A stretch of 64,000 nucleotides of DNA from Octadecabacter sp. SW4 (GCF_008065155.1 NZ_CP042819.1:434001-498000); one strand, 5' to 3'. Positions 46,336-55,436 are shown, counted from the first letter of the stretch. Program-made: numbers and translations. Notes: generated by a model not told the origin, from the sequence alone.

Positions 46336-46363
46336 CCGATGCCCCGAGGCGTCGGGTTTTTCT
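46336..46363 (+). terminator. Rho-independent terminator of the F0 operon
   Basis: CCCGATGCC and the complementary GGCGTCGGG flank a short loop (CCGA) and are followed by TTTTTCTG. It lies about 45 bases after the atpF stop. An extra stem, GGGGCGAAACCCCGCCC, precedes it. Confidence 0.75.
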
Positions 46364-46376
46364 GTGGTTGCCTATG

Positions 46377-47144
46377 TCAGCGCCGCGTTTCGTGTTCGAA
46401 CCGCTTGCGGGCAATGGCTTCGTTTCGGTCGGCCTTTTTCTGGTCGGTCATTGCGATTTCGACAAAGGTCAGATGCGCTTCGACCGCGGCGCGGGCGGCG
46501 GCGGCGTCGCGGGCCTGAATCGCCGTGTTCATGGCGCGATGCTGGTCCAGCAACATGTCACGGGTCGTGCGCTGCTTGAACATGACCTGCCGATTGTAAA
46601 ACACGCCCTCGCGCAGCAGTTGGAACATCGAGCGCATCATATGCAGCATGATCACGTTATGGCTTGCCTCAATGATGCTGAGGTGGAAATCAGCGTCCAG
46701 CGCGGCCTCGTCCTTGGGGTTGCGTTTGGCATGGGCCGCTTCCATCTTGCGAAAGATCGCATCAATCACCTTGAGGTCGGTGTCGCTGCCATAGATTGCG
46801 GCGCGTTCTGCCGCCAGCCCCTCCATGTCGCGCCGGAAAGTGATGTAATCGAACACCGCTTCGTCATGGGTGGAAAACAACCGGACGAGGGATTCTGAAA
46901 ACGCCGATCCCAGGACATCGGCCACGTAGACACCTGCGCCGGCGCGCGAGGCCAGCAAACCCGCGTCCTGCAATTCGGCCAAGGCCTCGCGCAGGGACGG
47001 GCGCGATACGCCCAGCCGTTCACTCAGCTCGCGCTCGGATGGCAGGCGTTCACCGGGCCGTAGGATGCCGCGCAGGATCAATAGTTCGATCTGGCGCACC
47101 ACTGATTGCGAAAGCTTTTCTGGCTGGACTTTTTCAAACGGCAT
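46377..47144 (-). CDS. FadR-family GntR regulator
   Basis: 255 residues from the ATG at 47144 (MPFEKVQPEKLSQSVVRQIELLI). HTH RELSERLGVSRPSLREALAELQDAGLL; an FCD effector domain (~95-235) with FHLSIIEASHNVIMLHMMRSM holding His/Asp metal-ligand candidates. PdhR, LldR and GlcC are the closest kinds. No target enzyme is adjacent. An inverted repeat just upstream suggests autoregulation. Confidence 0.88.
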   Translation of the reverse strand: MPFEKVQPEKLSQSVVRQIELLILRGILRPGERLPSERELSERLGVSRPSLREALAELQDAGLLASRAGAGVYVADVLGSAFSESLVRLFSTHDEAVFDYITFRRDMEGLAAERAAIYGSDTDLKVIDAIFRKMEAAHAKRNPKDEAALDADFHLSIIEASHNVIMLHMMRSMFQLLREGVFYNRQVMFKQRTTRDMLLDQHRAMNTAIQARDAAAARAAVEAHLTFVEIAMTDQKKADRNEAIARKRFEHETRR

Positions 47145-47160
47145 TACGGTCCTCTTGGTA

Positions 47161-47181
47161 TTGGTCAAATCATATGACCAA
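47161..47181. promoter_or_regulatory. Inverted repeat, candidate operator of the FadR-family regulator
   Basis: TTGGTC (47161-47166) and GACCAA (47176-47181) are perfect inverted half-sites with a nine-base spacer, 17 bases upstream of the regulator start. The spacing and TGGTC core resemble FadR/PdhR-type sites, suggesting autorepression. Confidence 0.6.
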
Positions 47182-47236
47182 ATCATCAAAGGTGTAAAGC
47201 TGACGGCCATGAGGAGCGATGCTTGTAACGCAAAAG

Positions 47237-47262
47237 GGCCACCCCAAGGGGCGGCCCTTTCC
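47237..47262 (-). terminator. Terminator after the OmpA lipoprotein gene
   Basis: On the minus strand, AGGGCCGCCCC and GGGGTGGCCCTTTTGC form a stem with a short loop, about 25 bases beyond the stop at 47284. The T-run supports Rho-independent termination. Confidence 0.7.
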
Positions 47263-47283
47263 GGTCAATCACATGCGATACAT

Positions 47284-47945
47284 CTAGTTCGGAACAATGA
47301 TGATTTCGACGCGACGGTTCTGTTGGCGCCCTTCCGGCGTCAGGTTGGTCGCGATGGGGGACGTTTCGCCGCGGCCGATTGAACGAATGCGCTGAGGCGC
47401 GACACCGGCGTTGATCAGCACCGATGTCACCGCCTGCGCACGACGGGCCGACAGACCTTGGTTATAGCCCGCGTCACCGACGTTGTCGGTATGGCCCAGC
47501 ACGTTGATCGTGGTGTCTGGATAGCGGTTCATGCTTGCGGCGAGTGCGGTCAGATCGCTGCGCATCGACCCTGTAAGAGCGGCGCTGTCGGTTGCAAACA
47601 GAATATCCTGCGGCAGGGTCACGATCAGCTGTTCGCCAGTATTGGTAATGCCGACATTGCTGCCCATCGTCTGGCGCAACTCGGCCTCCTGGCGGTCAAG
47701 CTGGGCACCGCCCGCGGCTCCGATCCCGCCACCAATCACGGCCCCACGAGCGCTCCACGGCGGCGCTCTGCGGCGGTATCACCTGCGGCGACCCCGATAA
47801 GAGCGCCAATACCAGCGCCAATCGCGGCGCCCTGTTGGGTGTTACGGTTGGGGTTGTTGGGGTCGGTCATTTCCTCGCAGGCGGACAGCGCAAGGATCGA
47901 AGAGGCCGCGACGGCCAGAGAAAGTTTGGATTTGGACAGGGTCAT
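47284..47945 (-). CDS. OmpA-family lipoprotein (YiaD-like), apparent one-base frameshift
   Basis: The N-terminal part (ATG at 47945) has a lipoprotein signal with lipobox LSAC, then a Gly-zipper (GAAIGAGIGALIGVAAGD). The frame then breaks at RRGALVGP; one extra G opposite the C run at 47742-47745 restores RRGALVGAVIGGGIGAAGG and joins the C-terminal OmpA domain. That domain holds the peptidoglycan-binding core: GHTDNVGDAGYNQGLSARRAQAV and GRGETSPIATN. Restored length is 220 residues. Anchors outer membrane to peptidoglycan. Consensus error is likelier than loss. Confidence 0.85.
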
Positions 47946-48057
47946 TGGTCTGATTCCATATGTTGGAGCGCAAGGTTGCGCGCTTGTGATGGTTATATCG
48001 CCGATGTGGTGTTGTTATCCAATAACGCGCGAACCACTGGCAAGGTTCCGCGCATTC

Positions 48058-48897
48058 TTAACCTGCTGTGGCATCAGACTGGGCGGCCTCATAGGCCAGC
48101 ATGGCCCGTTTGACGGGCAATCCCCAGTGATACCCGCCCAAACCGCCCGATTTGCGCAGGGCGCGGTGACAGGGGATCAGCCAACTGACCGGATTGCGCC
48201 CGACAGCCGTGCCGACAGCCCGGACGGCACGCGGTGTCCCAATCGCCCCCGCGATTTCAGAGTAGGTCGTGACCTGGCCCGATGGAGTGGCCAGCAGGGC
48301 CTCCCAGACTTTCAGCTGAAAGGGCGCGCCAATCATATGCAGGCGGGTTTCGCCCTGCATCGCAAGGGCGGGTTCGGCGAGGTGCCGGATTGCCGCCGCA
48401 TCTTCGGTGAAATGTGCATTCGGCCAGCGTGCGATCAGGTCCGCCATCGTCGCGGCCACGCCCACTTCGGCCGTGAACCCCAGCCCGCAGATGCCCCGGT
48501 CCGTTGCCATGACGATGGCGGGGCCAAAGGGGCTGTCAAAGGTGCCCCAGCGGATGGTTTGTCCGGCGCCGCCGCGTTTGAATTCGCCCGGGCTCATGGC
48601 TTCCCAGCGCATGAACAGATCGTGCAACCGCCCCGAACCTGACAGGCCAACCGCGTCAGCCGTGGCGAGGGTCGTGAAATGATCGCGCAGCAGGACCTTG
48701 GCGTGATCCAGCGCAAGGTATTGCTGATAGCGTTTGGGCGACACCCCGACCCAACTGCTGAAAAGCCGTTGAAAATGCGCGACACTCATCCCCATCTGCG
48801 CTGCGAGGTCGTCAAGCGAAAGCGGGGTCTTGGCGGCGTCAATCAGCGCGATTGCGCGGGCCATGACGCCATAGTGATACCTGTGATCCTGTTCCAT
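48058..48897 (-). CDS. Methylated-DNA-cysteine methyltransferase fused to AraC-type HTH
   Basis: 279 residues from the ATG at 48897; the longer frame overlaps the nth promoter region. N-terminal AraC-type HTH (LSLDDLAAQMGMSVAHFQRLFSSWVGVSPKRYQQYL) and C-terminal Ogt domain with the acceptor Cys in SWLIPCHRALRKSGGLGGYHWG. This is the Ada C-terminal layout without the zinc/phosphotriester domain, so it repairs O6-methylguanine and may also act as a regulator. Confidence 0.87.
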   Translation of the reverse strand: MEQDHRYHYGVMARAIALIDAAKTPLSLDDLAAQMGMSVAHFQRLFSSWVGVSPKRYQQYLALDHAKVLLRDHFTTLATADAVGLSGSGRLHDLFMRWEAMSPGEFKRGGAGQTIRWGTFDSPFGPAIVMATDRGICGLGFTAEVGVAATMADLIARWPNAHFTEDAAAIRHLAEPALAMQGETRLHMIGAPFQLKVWEALLATPSGQVTTYSEIAGAIGTPRAVRAVGTAVGRNPVSWLIPCHRALRKSGGLGGYHWGLPVKRAMLAYEAAQSDATAG

Positions 48898-48992
48898 GCC
48901 CCAAGGTAGCGCGCGACGGGCGATCAAGCGACCCGATTTATGCGGTTTCAGGTGGGTTAATCCCTTGCCCGCCGTCGCGCCCTCGGCCACAA

Positions 48993-49643
48993 ATGCGTAT
49001 GGCCAAGCAACTTGACTACCACACGATCCGCGAAATTTTTGCCCGGTTTCACGCGGCCGAACCCGCGCCCGAGGGCGAATTGCATCACACCAACGCATAT
49101 ACGCTGGTGGTGGCGGTGGCCCTGTCGGCCCAAGCGACAGATGCAGGCGTGAACAAGGCCACGAAGCGGTTGTTTGAAATCGCCGACACGCCGCAAAAGA
49201 TGCTTGATCTGGGGCTGGAGGGCGTGACCGAACACATCAAGACCATTGGGCTGTTCCGCCAGAAAGCCAGGAACGTCATCAAGATGAGCCAGATTCTGGT
49301 CGATGATTACGGTGGCGAGGTGCCCAACAGCCGCGCCGCGCTGCAATCCCTGCCCGGTGTCGGGCGCAAGACCGCCAATGTGGTCCTGAATATGTGGTGG
49401 AAGATGCCCGCGCAGGCCGTGGACACCCATATTTTCCGCGTTGGCAATCGCACGGGCATTTGTCCGGGCAAAGACGTGGATGCGGTGGAACGCGCCATTG
49501 AAGATCATATCCCGGCGGATTATCAGCAACACGCTCATCACTGGTTGATCCTGCATGGGCGCTACATCTGCGTTGCACGCAAACCCAAATGCGCAGCCTG
49601 CCTGATCCGCGACCTGTGCCCATTCGAGGACAAGAACCTATGA
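48993..49643 (+). CDS. nth: Endonuclease III
   Basis: 216 residues. Helix-hairpin-helix LPGVGRKTANVVLN with the catalytic Lys, catalytic Asp in AVDTHIFRV, and a 4Fe-4S site C-x6-C-x2-C-x5-C near the C-terminus (CVARKPKCAACLIRDLC). Removes oxidised pyrimidines and cleaves the abasic site. An ATG three codons on (MAKQLDYHTI) is an alternative start. The stop overlaps the kinase start by ATGA. Confidence 0.95.
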   Translation: MRMAKQLDYHTIREIFARFHAAEPAPEGELHHTNAYTLVVAVALSAQATDAGVNKATKRLFEIADTPQKMLDLGLEGVTEHIKTIGLFRQKARNVIKMSQILVDDYGGEVPNSRAALQSLPGVGRKTANVVLNMWWKMPAQAVDTHIFRVGNRTGICPGKDVDAVERAIEDHIPADYQQHAHHWLILHGRYICVARKPKCAACLIRDLCPFEDKNL

Positions 49644-50638
49644 AAAAGTTTCAGATTGTCGGAATCGGCAACGCCATGGTCGATGTGCTGGCCCGCGCCG
49701 ATGATGCATTTCTGGCCGAGGCGGGCATCGGCAAAGGCATCATGCAACTGATCGACATGGAGCGCGCGGTTGATCTTTACGGCAGGATCGGCCCCGCCAA
49801 GGAAATCAGCGGTGGATCGGCGGCCAACACGATTGCGGGCATTGCCCATCTGGGTGGCAAGACGGCCTATGTTGGCAAGGTCAAGGACGACCAGCTTGGC
49901 GCGATTTTCGCCCACGACATGCGCGCACAGGGGGCCGTCTATGAAACCTCGCTTGCCCCCAAAGACGCGCCGCAGGAAACGGGCCGGTGTATCGTCGTTG
50001 TGACCCCCGATGGTGAGCGGTCGATGAACACCTATCTGGGGGTCACCGAATTTCTGGAACCCAGCGATATTGATCCTGCGATGATGGCCGATGCCGACTG
50101 GATTTACCTTGAGGGCTACCGCTTTGACGGGCCTGACAGCCACGCCGCATTTGCCAAGGCGATCAACGCCTGCAAGGGCCACGGCGGTCGCGTGTCGCTG
50201 ACCCTGTCGGACCCGTTCTGCGTTGAACGCCACCGCGATGCGTTTCGCGTGATGATCCGCGAAGATGTGGACCTGTTGTTCTGCAACCGCGCGGAAATCC
50301 TGTCGATGTATCAGACCGACGATTTTGACGCGGCCCTTGATGCCGCAGCGGACGAAGTGCCGCTGGTTGCCTGCACCGACAGCGAGAACGGCGCGCATAT
50401 CATCGCTGCCGGTCATCGCTGGCATGTGCCTGCGGTGCCGACCGATATCGTTGATGCCACGGGCGCGGGTGATCTGTTCGCAGGTGCGTTCTTGTGGGGG
50501 CTGACCAATGGCTATGATCCCGAAGCCTGCGGCCATATGGGCTGTGTTGCCGCGTCAGAGGTGATCAGCCATGTCGGTGCGCGCCCCGAGGCAGACCTCA
50601 AGGCGCTGTTCAAGCGTTACAATATCATTGCAGCGTAG
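49640..50638 (+). CDS. PfkB-family kinase, adenosine-kinase-like
   Basis: 332 residues from the ATG at 49640, coupled to nth. First PfkB region KEISGGSAANTIAGIAHLGGKTAYVGKV and second signature VDATGAGDLFAGAFLWG with the catalytic Asp. The overall pattern fits the adenosine kinase/ribokinase-like group common in alphaproteobacteria. It phosphorylates a nucleoside or sugar; adenosine is the best guess. The 3' end overlaps the convergent unknown gene by 14 bases. Confidence 0.87.
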   Translation: MKKFQIVGIGNAMVDVLARADDAFLAEAGIGKGIMQLIDMERAVDLYGRIGPAKEISGGSAANTIAGIAHLGGKTAYVGKVKDDQLGAIFAHDMRAQGAVYETSLAPKDAPQETGRCIVVVTPDGERSMNTYLGVTEFLEPSDIDPAMMADADWIYLEGYRFDGPDSHAAFAKAINACKGHGGRVSLTLSDPFCVERHRDAFRVMIREDVDLLFCNRAEILSMYQTDDFDAALDAAADEVPLVACTDSENGAHIIAAGHRWHVPAVPTDIVDATGAGDLFAGAFLWGLTNGYDPEACGHMGCVAASEVISHVGARPEADLKALFKRYNIIAA

Positions 50639-51326
50639 CCAGCCAAAGCGAGTCGATCCTGTCAATTTCAGCAGGGTCGAATTGCATGTCTGATTCCCAA
50701 TAGCGCCCCGAGGGGACCATGTAGCCAAGCGCGTCCTCGGCTGCCAGTGCGGTTGCGACAGCCGTTTGATCCAGTTGCAAATGCCGTGACGTGCCGACGT
50801 TTTCAAGCGTGGCGCGCGGAAAGGTCAGGCGGCTGGGTCCGGGCGACAGGTTCACCACCGCGCAGCCTTCGCGCGCGGCGATGGCCGCAAAGCGGGCCGA
50901 TTTCGCGGTCAACGACCGTAGTGTGATATCTGCGCGCAACGGGTCGGCGGTGCCTGTGCCATAAAAATGTGTCTGCGCGGTTTCGGGATAGATCATGTCG
51001 CAGCCCAAATAGGCAATCACCGAGGGGCGCAGCCCATGAAGTGCCCAGTAAGACGCGGTAAATGCCATCGTGCCACCGCCATAAATAAACCCGCCAAAGG
51101 CGTTTTGTGCAGGCACATAATCGGCGGCGGTGATGATCTGCTGGGTCGGGCTGACATCCACCGGGTGACGTTCGGGCGGGAAATCCTCAGGATGGATGTG
51201 GATATCCCAGTCAGGGCGCACTGCCCAAGCGTTATTGATCGCGATGATCTTGTTAAACGACGCACGCGACCACGCGCGCGCGGCCACGACATCGGGGCCA
51301 CTGCCCAAGATAAGAATGATCGACAC
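50625..51326 (-). CDS. Uncharacterised protein, possible MptE/DUF115-like fold
   Basis: 233 residues from a GTG at 51326, chosen for its GGAGGG ribosome site six bases upstream; the frame is open further. The N-terminus VVSIILILGSGPDVVAARAW looks like a nucleotide- or sugar-binding Rossmann start, followed by DWDIHIHPEDFPPERHP, GGFIYGGGTMAFTASYWAL and VIAYLGCDMIYP. I do not firmly recognise the family; the style resembles DUF115/MptE-like or glycan-related proteins. It lies beside a sulfotransferase and a glycosyltransferase. Confidence 0.65.
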   Translation of the reverse strand: MSIILILGSGPDVVAARAWSRASFNKIIAINNAWAVRPDWDIHIHPEDFPPERHPVDVSPTQQIITAADYVPAQNAFGGFIYGGGTMAFTASYWALHGLRPSVIAYLGCDMIYPETAQTHFYGTGTADPLRADITLRSLTAKSARFAAIAAREGCAVVNLSPGPSRLTFPRATLENVGTSRHLQLDQTAVATALAAEDALGYMVPSGRYWESDMQFDPAEIDRIDSLWLATLQ

Positions 51327-51483
51327 AACATGCCCTCCCGTGACGGAAGATAGGGCAAGAATTGCCGACGGGTAGGGCAAATCGCCTGCGAAAGGGGGGC
51401 CTTGGTAAATGGCGATGCCAGCGCTGGGCGCGCGCGCCCAAAGGCGCGGCTTTTCCGCGCCGATGTTCCCGACATGCCAGCCG

Positions 51484-52302
51484 TCATTCGCCCAGCTTGG
51501 CGTGAACCTCGTCGAGATCAATTTCGCCGATCGGCATCTTGTTGGCCGGATTTTCAAAGTCGTATTTGAACAGGTTGAAATCACGTTTGTAGATTTCATA
51601 GATCAGATGCATCGACAGGTCGTCGAAATAATCTTCGACCGGATGGGCGCGCTTGGGGCCATGCCCTTCGCTTTCGTTGAAGCGCGGGATTTTCTTGAGG
51701 TTGACCTTGTGCCTGGTCTTGATGCCGTTCAGCACGTCCTGCATCCCGTCATTAAAGGATTCCGTCCAAAAGATTTTGTCGTAGCGCCCGCCGTTGACGA
51801 TAAAGGTGCTGATATGGCCGGACATGGCGGACCAGTGGATGTCAGGCTCCATCGGGCGGCGCCAGCGGATGGTATCACGCGCAAACAGCAGAAAGCGGCG
51901 GAACGATTTGATCTGGTCAAATTCAAACCCATCGTCAGGGCTGCCCACCTCGATCCCGTATTTCTGGATCAGCAGGGGGACAAGGTTGCCGCGATAGCGT
52001 TTGCCGTTGCGTTGGATGCCGCAGATTTTATCAAAGAATGACGACAGAATGCGGGTATAGGGGTTGCGCACGCAGGTGAAGGCATAGCTTTTGTGACCCT
52101 TCACGTTGTCGGTGATCAGCTGCTGGCTGTCCTCCATCGCCCATTTGTGCATTTTTCCGGTGGCATCGTGGATATCACCATCAAAAAATTCGCCGTGATC
52201 GGAATAATACATGATCTGGCCAATGGTCGAACAGGCGCATTTCGGAACGACGCGATACACCACGCTTTCGCTTTCCGTCATCCATGTTCCGGGAAAACCC
52301 AT
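51484..52302 (-). CDS. Sulfotransferase family 2 protein
   Basis: 272 residues from the ATG at 52302 with a GGAGG ribosome site. The 5'-phosphosulfate loop is YRVVPKCACSTIGQIMYYSDHG and the 3'-phosphate region FTCVRNPYTRILSSFFDKI, matching the Sulfotransfer_2 group of carbohydrate sulfotransferases. It would move sulfate from PAPS to a glycan. Divergent from a glycosyltransferase, hinting at a shared surface-glycan product. Confidence 0.87.
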   Translation of the reverse strand: MGFPGTWMTESESVVYRVVPKCACSTIGQIMYYSDHGEFFDGDIHDATGKMHKWAMEDSQQLITDNVKGHKSYAFTCVRNPYTRILSSFFDKICGIQRNGKRYRGNLVPLLIQKYGIEVGSPDDGFEFDQIKSFRRFLLFARDTIRWRRPMEPDIHWSAMSGHISTFIVNGGRYDKIFWTESFNDGMQDVLNGIKTRHKVNLKKIPRFNESEGHGPKRAHPVEDYFDDLSMHLIYEIYKRDFNLFKYDFENPANKMPIGEIDLDEVHAKLGE

Positions 52303-52445
52303 ACTTCTGCGCCTCCAACGCAATGCCCCAAATGTGACTTAGGGGATGTTTCCGCCAAAAAAGCAAAGAAACTGTGTTTATTCAATGTCCCTTCACGTTT
52401 AGACATGAAAAACAATCCGAGCAACAATGGCTTACTGTTTCCAAT

Positions 52446-54023
52446 ATGGCAAAGATCGCCTTTATCCTGCTGTGCCACAAAGACCCCGATGCGATTATTC
52501 AGCAGGCGGAGCAGTTGACGGCTGTCGGCGATTACATGGCGATCCACTTTGACGCCAGCGCCCCGCGCGAGGCTTTCGAGAAAATCAGCGAAGCGCTTGG
52601 GGACAATCCCAACGTCACCTTCGCCAAAAAGCGCATCAAATGCGGCTGGGGGGAATGGTCACTGGTGCAGGCGACCCTTCACGCGGTCGAAGCGGCGGTG
52701 GAGGCCTTTCCGCGGGCCACGCATTTCTACATGGTCTCGGGTGATTGCATGGCGGTGAAATCGGCCCGCTACGCCAAGAACATTCTTGATCGTGATGACG
52801 TGGACTATATCGAAAGTTTCGACTTTTTCGAAAGCGACTGGATCAAGACGGGGATGAAGGAAGAACGGCTGATTTATCGGCATTTCTTTAACGAACGCGC
52901 GCATAAACGCATCTTTTATTGGTCGTGGTGGGCACAGCGCAAACTGGGTTTGCAACGCGAAATACCAAGCGACATTCAGGTGATGATCGGCAGCCAGTGG
53001 TGGTGCCTGCGCCGCCGCACGGTGGAATGGATTTTGGAGATGACCCGCAAGCGCAAGGACGTCATGCGCTTTTTCCGCACCACATGGATTCCGGACGAAA
53101 CGTTCTTTCAAACCCTCGTGCGCCACCTTGTGCCCGAACACGAAATCAAGACCCGCACGTTGACATTTCTGATGTTTTCCGACTACGGGATGCCGATCAC
53201 GTTCTACAACGATCATTACGATCTGCTGCTTAGTCAGGATTTCCTGTTCGCCCGCAAGATCAGCCCCGAAGCCAAGGGCCTGAAGGACCGGTTGGGGCGG
53301 CTGTATGCATCCGAGCGCGACGATTTCAAGATATCGGACGAGGGCCGCGACCTGTTCAAGTTCCTGACCGGACGGGGCAGAATCGGGCGCCGCTTTGCCC
53401 CGCGATTCTGGGAAACCGAGGCGTCACTGGGCCGCGAACGCGAATTGCTGATTGTCGCCTGCAAGAAATGGCATGTGGCCAAACGCCTGCTGGGGTCGAT
53501 CAAGCACCATACCGACATCCCGGCAATCGAATACCTGTTCAACGAAGAGGACACGCCTCTGCCTGATCTGGGGGGCATTCAGTCAACGCTGGGCAAGCGC
53601 ACGCGCCATCGCCGCGCGCTGATGCGGATGTTGTTTGATTACTATGAAACCGACCGGTTGATCATCTGTCTGGACACGGCCAACCTTGATCTGATGCAGG
53701 ATTTCATGTCGGACCGGTCAACCACGCGGCTGCTGGAGATCGAGTGCGAGTTCAGCGATTCCTATTTGATCGGCCACGCCATGCGGGTCGGGCTGGCGGG
53801 CGAACAAACGCCGCCCGAGACGCTGGAACAATTGCTGCCGACGATCCGTTACGACGTGGTCTATGAGAGTGACAAGATCCGCGACGCGAACTTTCCCAAT
53901 TATCTGCGCTTGCGCGAATTGGGCTCCGTCGATGAAAACGCCGCCACCCTGCGCGAATTTCTGACGGCAACCGACGAGGTCGCGCGCGGGATCGCCCAAA
54001 CCCCTTATCTTTATGACGACTGA
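52446..54023 (+). CDS. Core-2/I-branching-type beta-1,6-N-acetylglucosaminyltransferase with C-terminal extension
   Basis: 525 residues from the ATG at 52446. The N-terminal ~300 residues match the branching-enzyme family: AFILLCHKDPDAIIQQAEQL, THFYMVSGDCMAVKS, IGSQWWCLRRRTVEWIL and WIPDETFFQTLVRHL. The remaining ~220 residues form a second, unrecognised domain (DUF5928-like as I recall). A soluble cytoplasmic enzyme adding GlcNAc to a glycan is likely. Divergent from the sulfotransferase and followed by a HIT gene. Confidence 0.85.
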   Translation: MAKIAFILLCHKDPDAIIQQAEQLTAVGDYMAIHFDASAPREAFEKISEALGDNPNVTFAKKRIKCGWGEWSLVQATLHAVEAAVEAFPRATHFYMVSGDCMAVKSARYAKNILDRDDVDYIESFDFFESDWIKTGMKEERLIYRHFFNERAHKRIFYWSWWAQRKLGLQREIPSDIQVMIGSQWWCLRRRTVEWILEMTRKRKDVMRFFRTTWIPDETFFQTLVRHLVPEHEIKTRTLTFLMFSDYGMPITFYNDHYDLLLSQDFLFARKISPEAKGLKDRLGRLYASERDDFKISDEGRDLFKFLTGRGRIGRRFAPRFWETEASLGRERELLIVACKKWHVAKRLLGSIKHHTDIPAIEYLFNEEDTPLPDLGGIQSTLGKRTRHRRALMRMLFDYYETDRLIICLDTANLDLMQDFMSDRSTTRLLEIECEFSDSYLIGHAMRVGLAGEQTPPETLEQLLPTIRYDVVYESDKIRDANFPNYLRLRELGSVDENAATLREFLTATDEVARGIAQTPYLYDD

Positions 54024-54031
54024 GGTATCCG

Positions 54032-54394
54032 ATGGATCATGTTTACGACCCCGAAAACATCTTTGCGAAAATCCTGCGCGGGGAAATCCCCAACCAGACG
54101 GTGTTTGAAAACGATCACGCGCTGGCCTTTCGCGATATCGCCCCGCAAGCGGCGGTGCATGTGCTGGTGATCCCCAAGGGCCCGTATGTCAGCCTTGATC
54201 ACTTTGCCCGTGACGCCAGCGCCGATGAACAGATCGGGTTCATGCGGGCGGTTGCGGCGGTGTGTGAAAGCGCGGGTGTCGAGGAGGGGTTCCGCGCCAT
54301 CGCCAACACCCGCCGCCACGGCGTGCAAGAGGTGCCGCACTACCATCTGCATATCCTTGGTGGCCAGCAGTTGGGGCGGATGTTGCCAAAATGA
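54032..54394 (+). CDS. HIT-family nucleotide hydrolase (HinT-like)
   Basis: 120 residues. FAKILRGEIPNQTVFENDHALAFRDIAPQAAVHVLVIPKG at the start and the histidine triad HYHLHILGG near the end. Hydrolyses adenosine phosphoramidates. It begins eight bases after the glycosyltransferase stop. Confidence 0.94.
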   Translation: MDHVYDPENIFAKILRGEIPNQTVFENDHALAFRDIAPQAAVHVLVIPKGPYVSLDHFARDASADEQIGFMRAVAAVCESAGVEEGFRAIANTRRHGVQEVPHYHLHILGGQQLGRMLPK

Positions 54395-54506
54395 GCGCGA
54401 CCGCGCCCTGTTATTTCAGCAAGCGGTGAGGCGACGCGCGCTAACACGCGCTGGCCGATACGCTGGCCTTCGGCGAAAGTTATCCTGGAAGAAAAAGCGA
54501 AGAAGG

Positions 54507-55436
54507 TCAGCGCCCCGAGGTGAGCGACAGGAACACGTCCTCGAGGTCGGGGTCTTGCGTTTTCACATCGCGGATCGTGATTCCGGCGCCGCGCACGCGG
54601 TCAAGGATCGCATCAGCGGGGGTGGTTTTGGTGCCGTAGGTAAAGACCAGCGCGCCGTCGGCCCGTTGGCTGGCGCTGATGCCGGCGGGCATATCGGGCA
54701 GGCTGGCAGGGCTGTCGGGCTGAATCACCATCGTTTTCGTATCCAGCCGTTCCAGCAGGTTCGCCGTGGTGTCGCGCACGACCATGTCGCCGTGGTTGAT
54801 GATGGCGATCTCGTCGCACATGGCTTCGGCCTCTTCGAGGTAGTGGGTGGTGAGGATGATCGTCATCCCGTCCTCGTTCAGCTTGCGCACATTGGCCCAA
54901 AGCAAGTTGCGCAATTCGATATCGACGCCCGCCGTGGGTTCATCAAGCACAAGGATTTGCGGCGAATGCACCAGTGCCTTGCCCAGCAAGAGGCGGCGGC
55001 GCATGCCCCCCGAAAGCGAGCGCGCATAGGCATCGGCCTTGTCCGTCAGCCCAATCAGGTCAAGCAGCTCGTCGGTGCGCCGTTGCGATCTGGGCACGCC
55101 ATAAAGCCCGGCCTGCACATCCAGGCTGCCGCGCGGCGTGAAAAAGGGATCAAGGTTGGGTTCCTGGGGCATGATGCCGATGGCGGCGCGGGACTGGCGC
55201 GGGTTTTCATCCTGATCAAAGCCCCAAATTTTCACGCTGCCAGCGGTTTTCACCACCAGACCGGCAAGGATATTGATCAATGTGGACTTGCCGGCGCCGT
55301 TCGGCCCAAGCAGCCCGAAAATCGACCCGCGCGGGATGTCGAGGTTGATGTCTTTCAGCGCCTCTTTGGCCGCGGTGCGCCCTGTGGCCGCATATGTCTT
55401 GCAAAGGCCTGCGATTTCGATGGCATTGTCCGTCAT
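54507..55436 (-). CDS. ABC transporter ATPase of the ABC-2 export type (no permease gene beside it)
   Basis: 309 residues from the ATG at 55436. Walker A GPNGAGKST, signature LSGGMRRRLLLGKALVHSP, Walker B ILVLDEPTAGVDIELR and LTTHYLEEAEAMCDEIAII are intact; the C-terminal ~80 residues form a DUF4162-type extension. Members pair with an ABC-2 permease usually encoded next; here the downstream side is a 112-base gap and then the convergent HIT gene. Confidence 0.9.
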   Translation of the reverse strand: MTDNAIEIAGLCKTYAATGRTAAKEALKDINLDIPRGSIFGLLGPNGAGKSTLINILAGLVVKTAGSVKIWGFDQDENPRQSRAAIGIMPQEPNLDPFFTPRGSLDVQAGLYGVPRSQRRTDELLDLIGLTDKADAYARSLSGGMRRRLLLGKALVHSPQILVLDEPTAGVDIELRNLLWANVRKLNEDGMTIILTTHYLEEAEAMCDEIAIINHGDMVVRDTTANLLERLDTKTMVIQPDSPASLPDMPAGISASQRADGALVFTYGTKTTPADAILDRVRGAGITIRDVKTQDPDLEDVFLSLTSGR

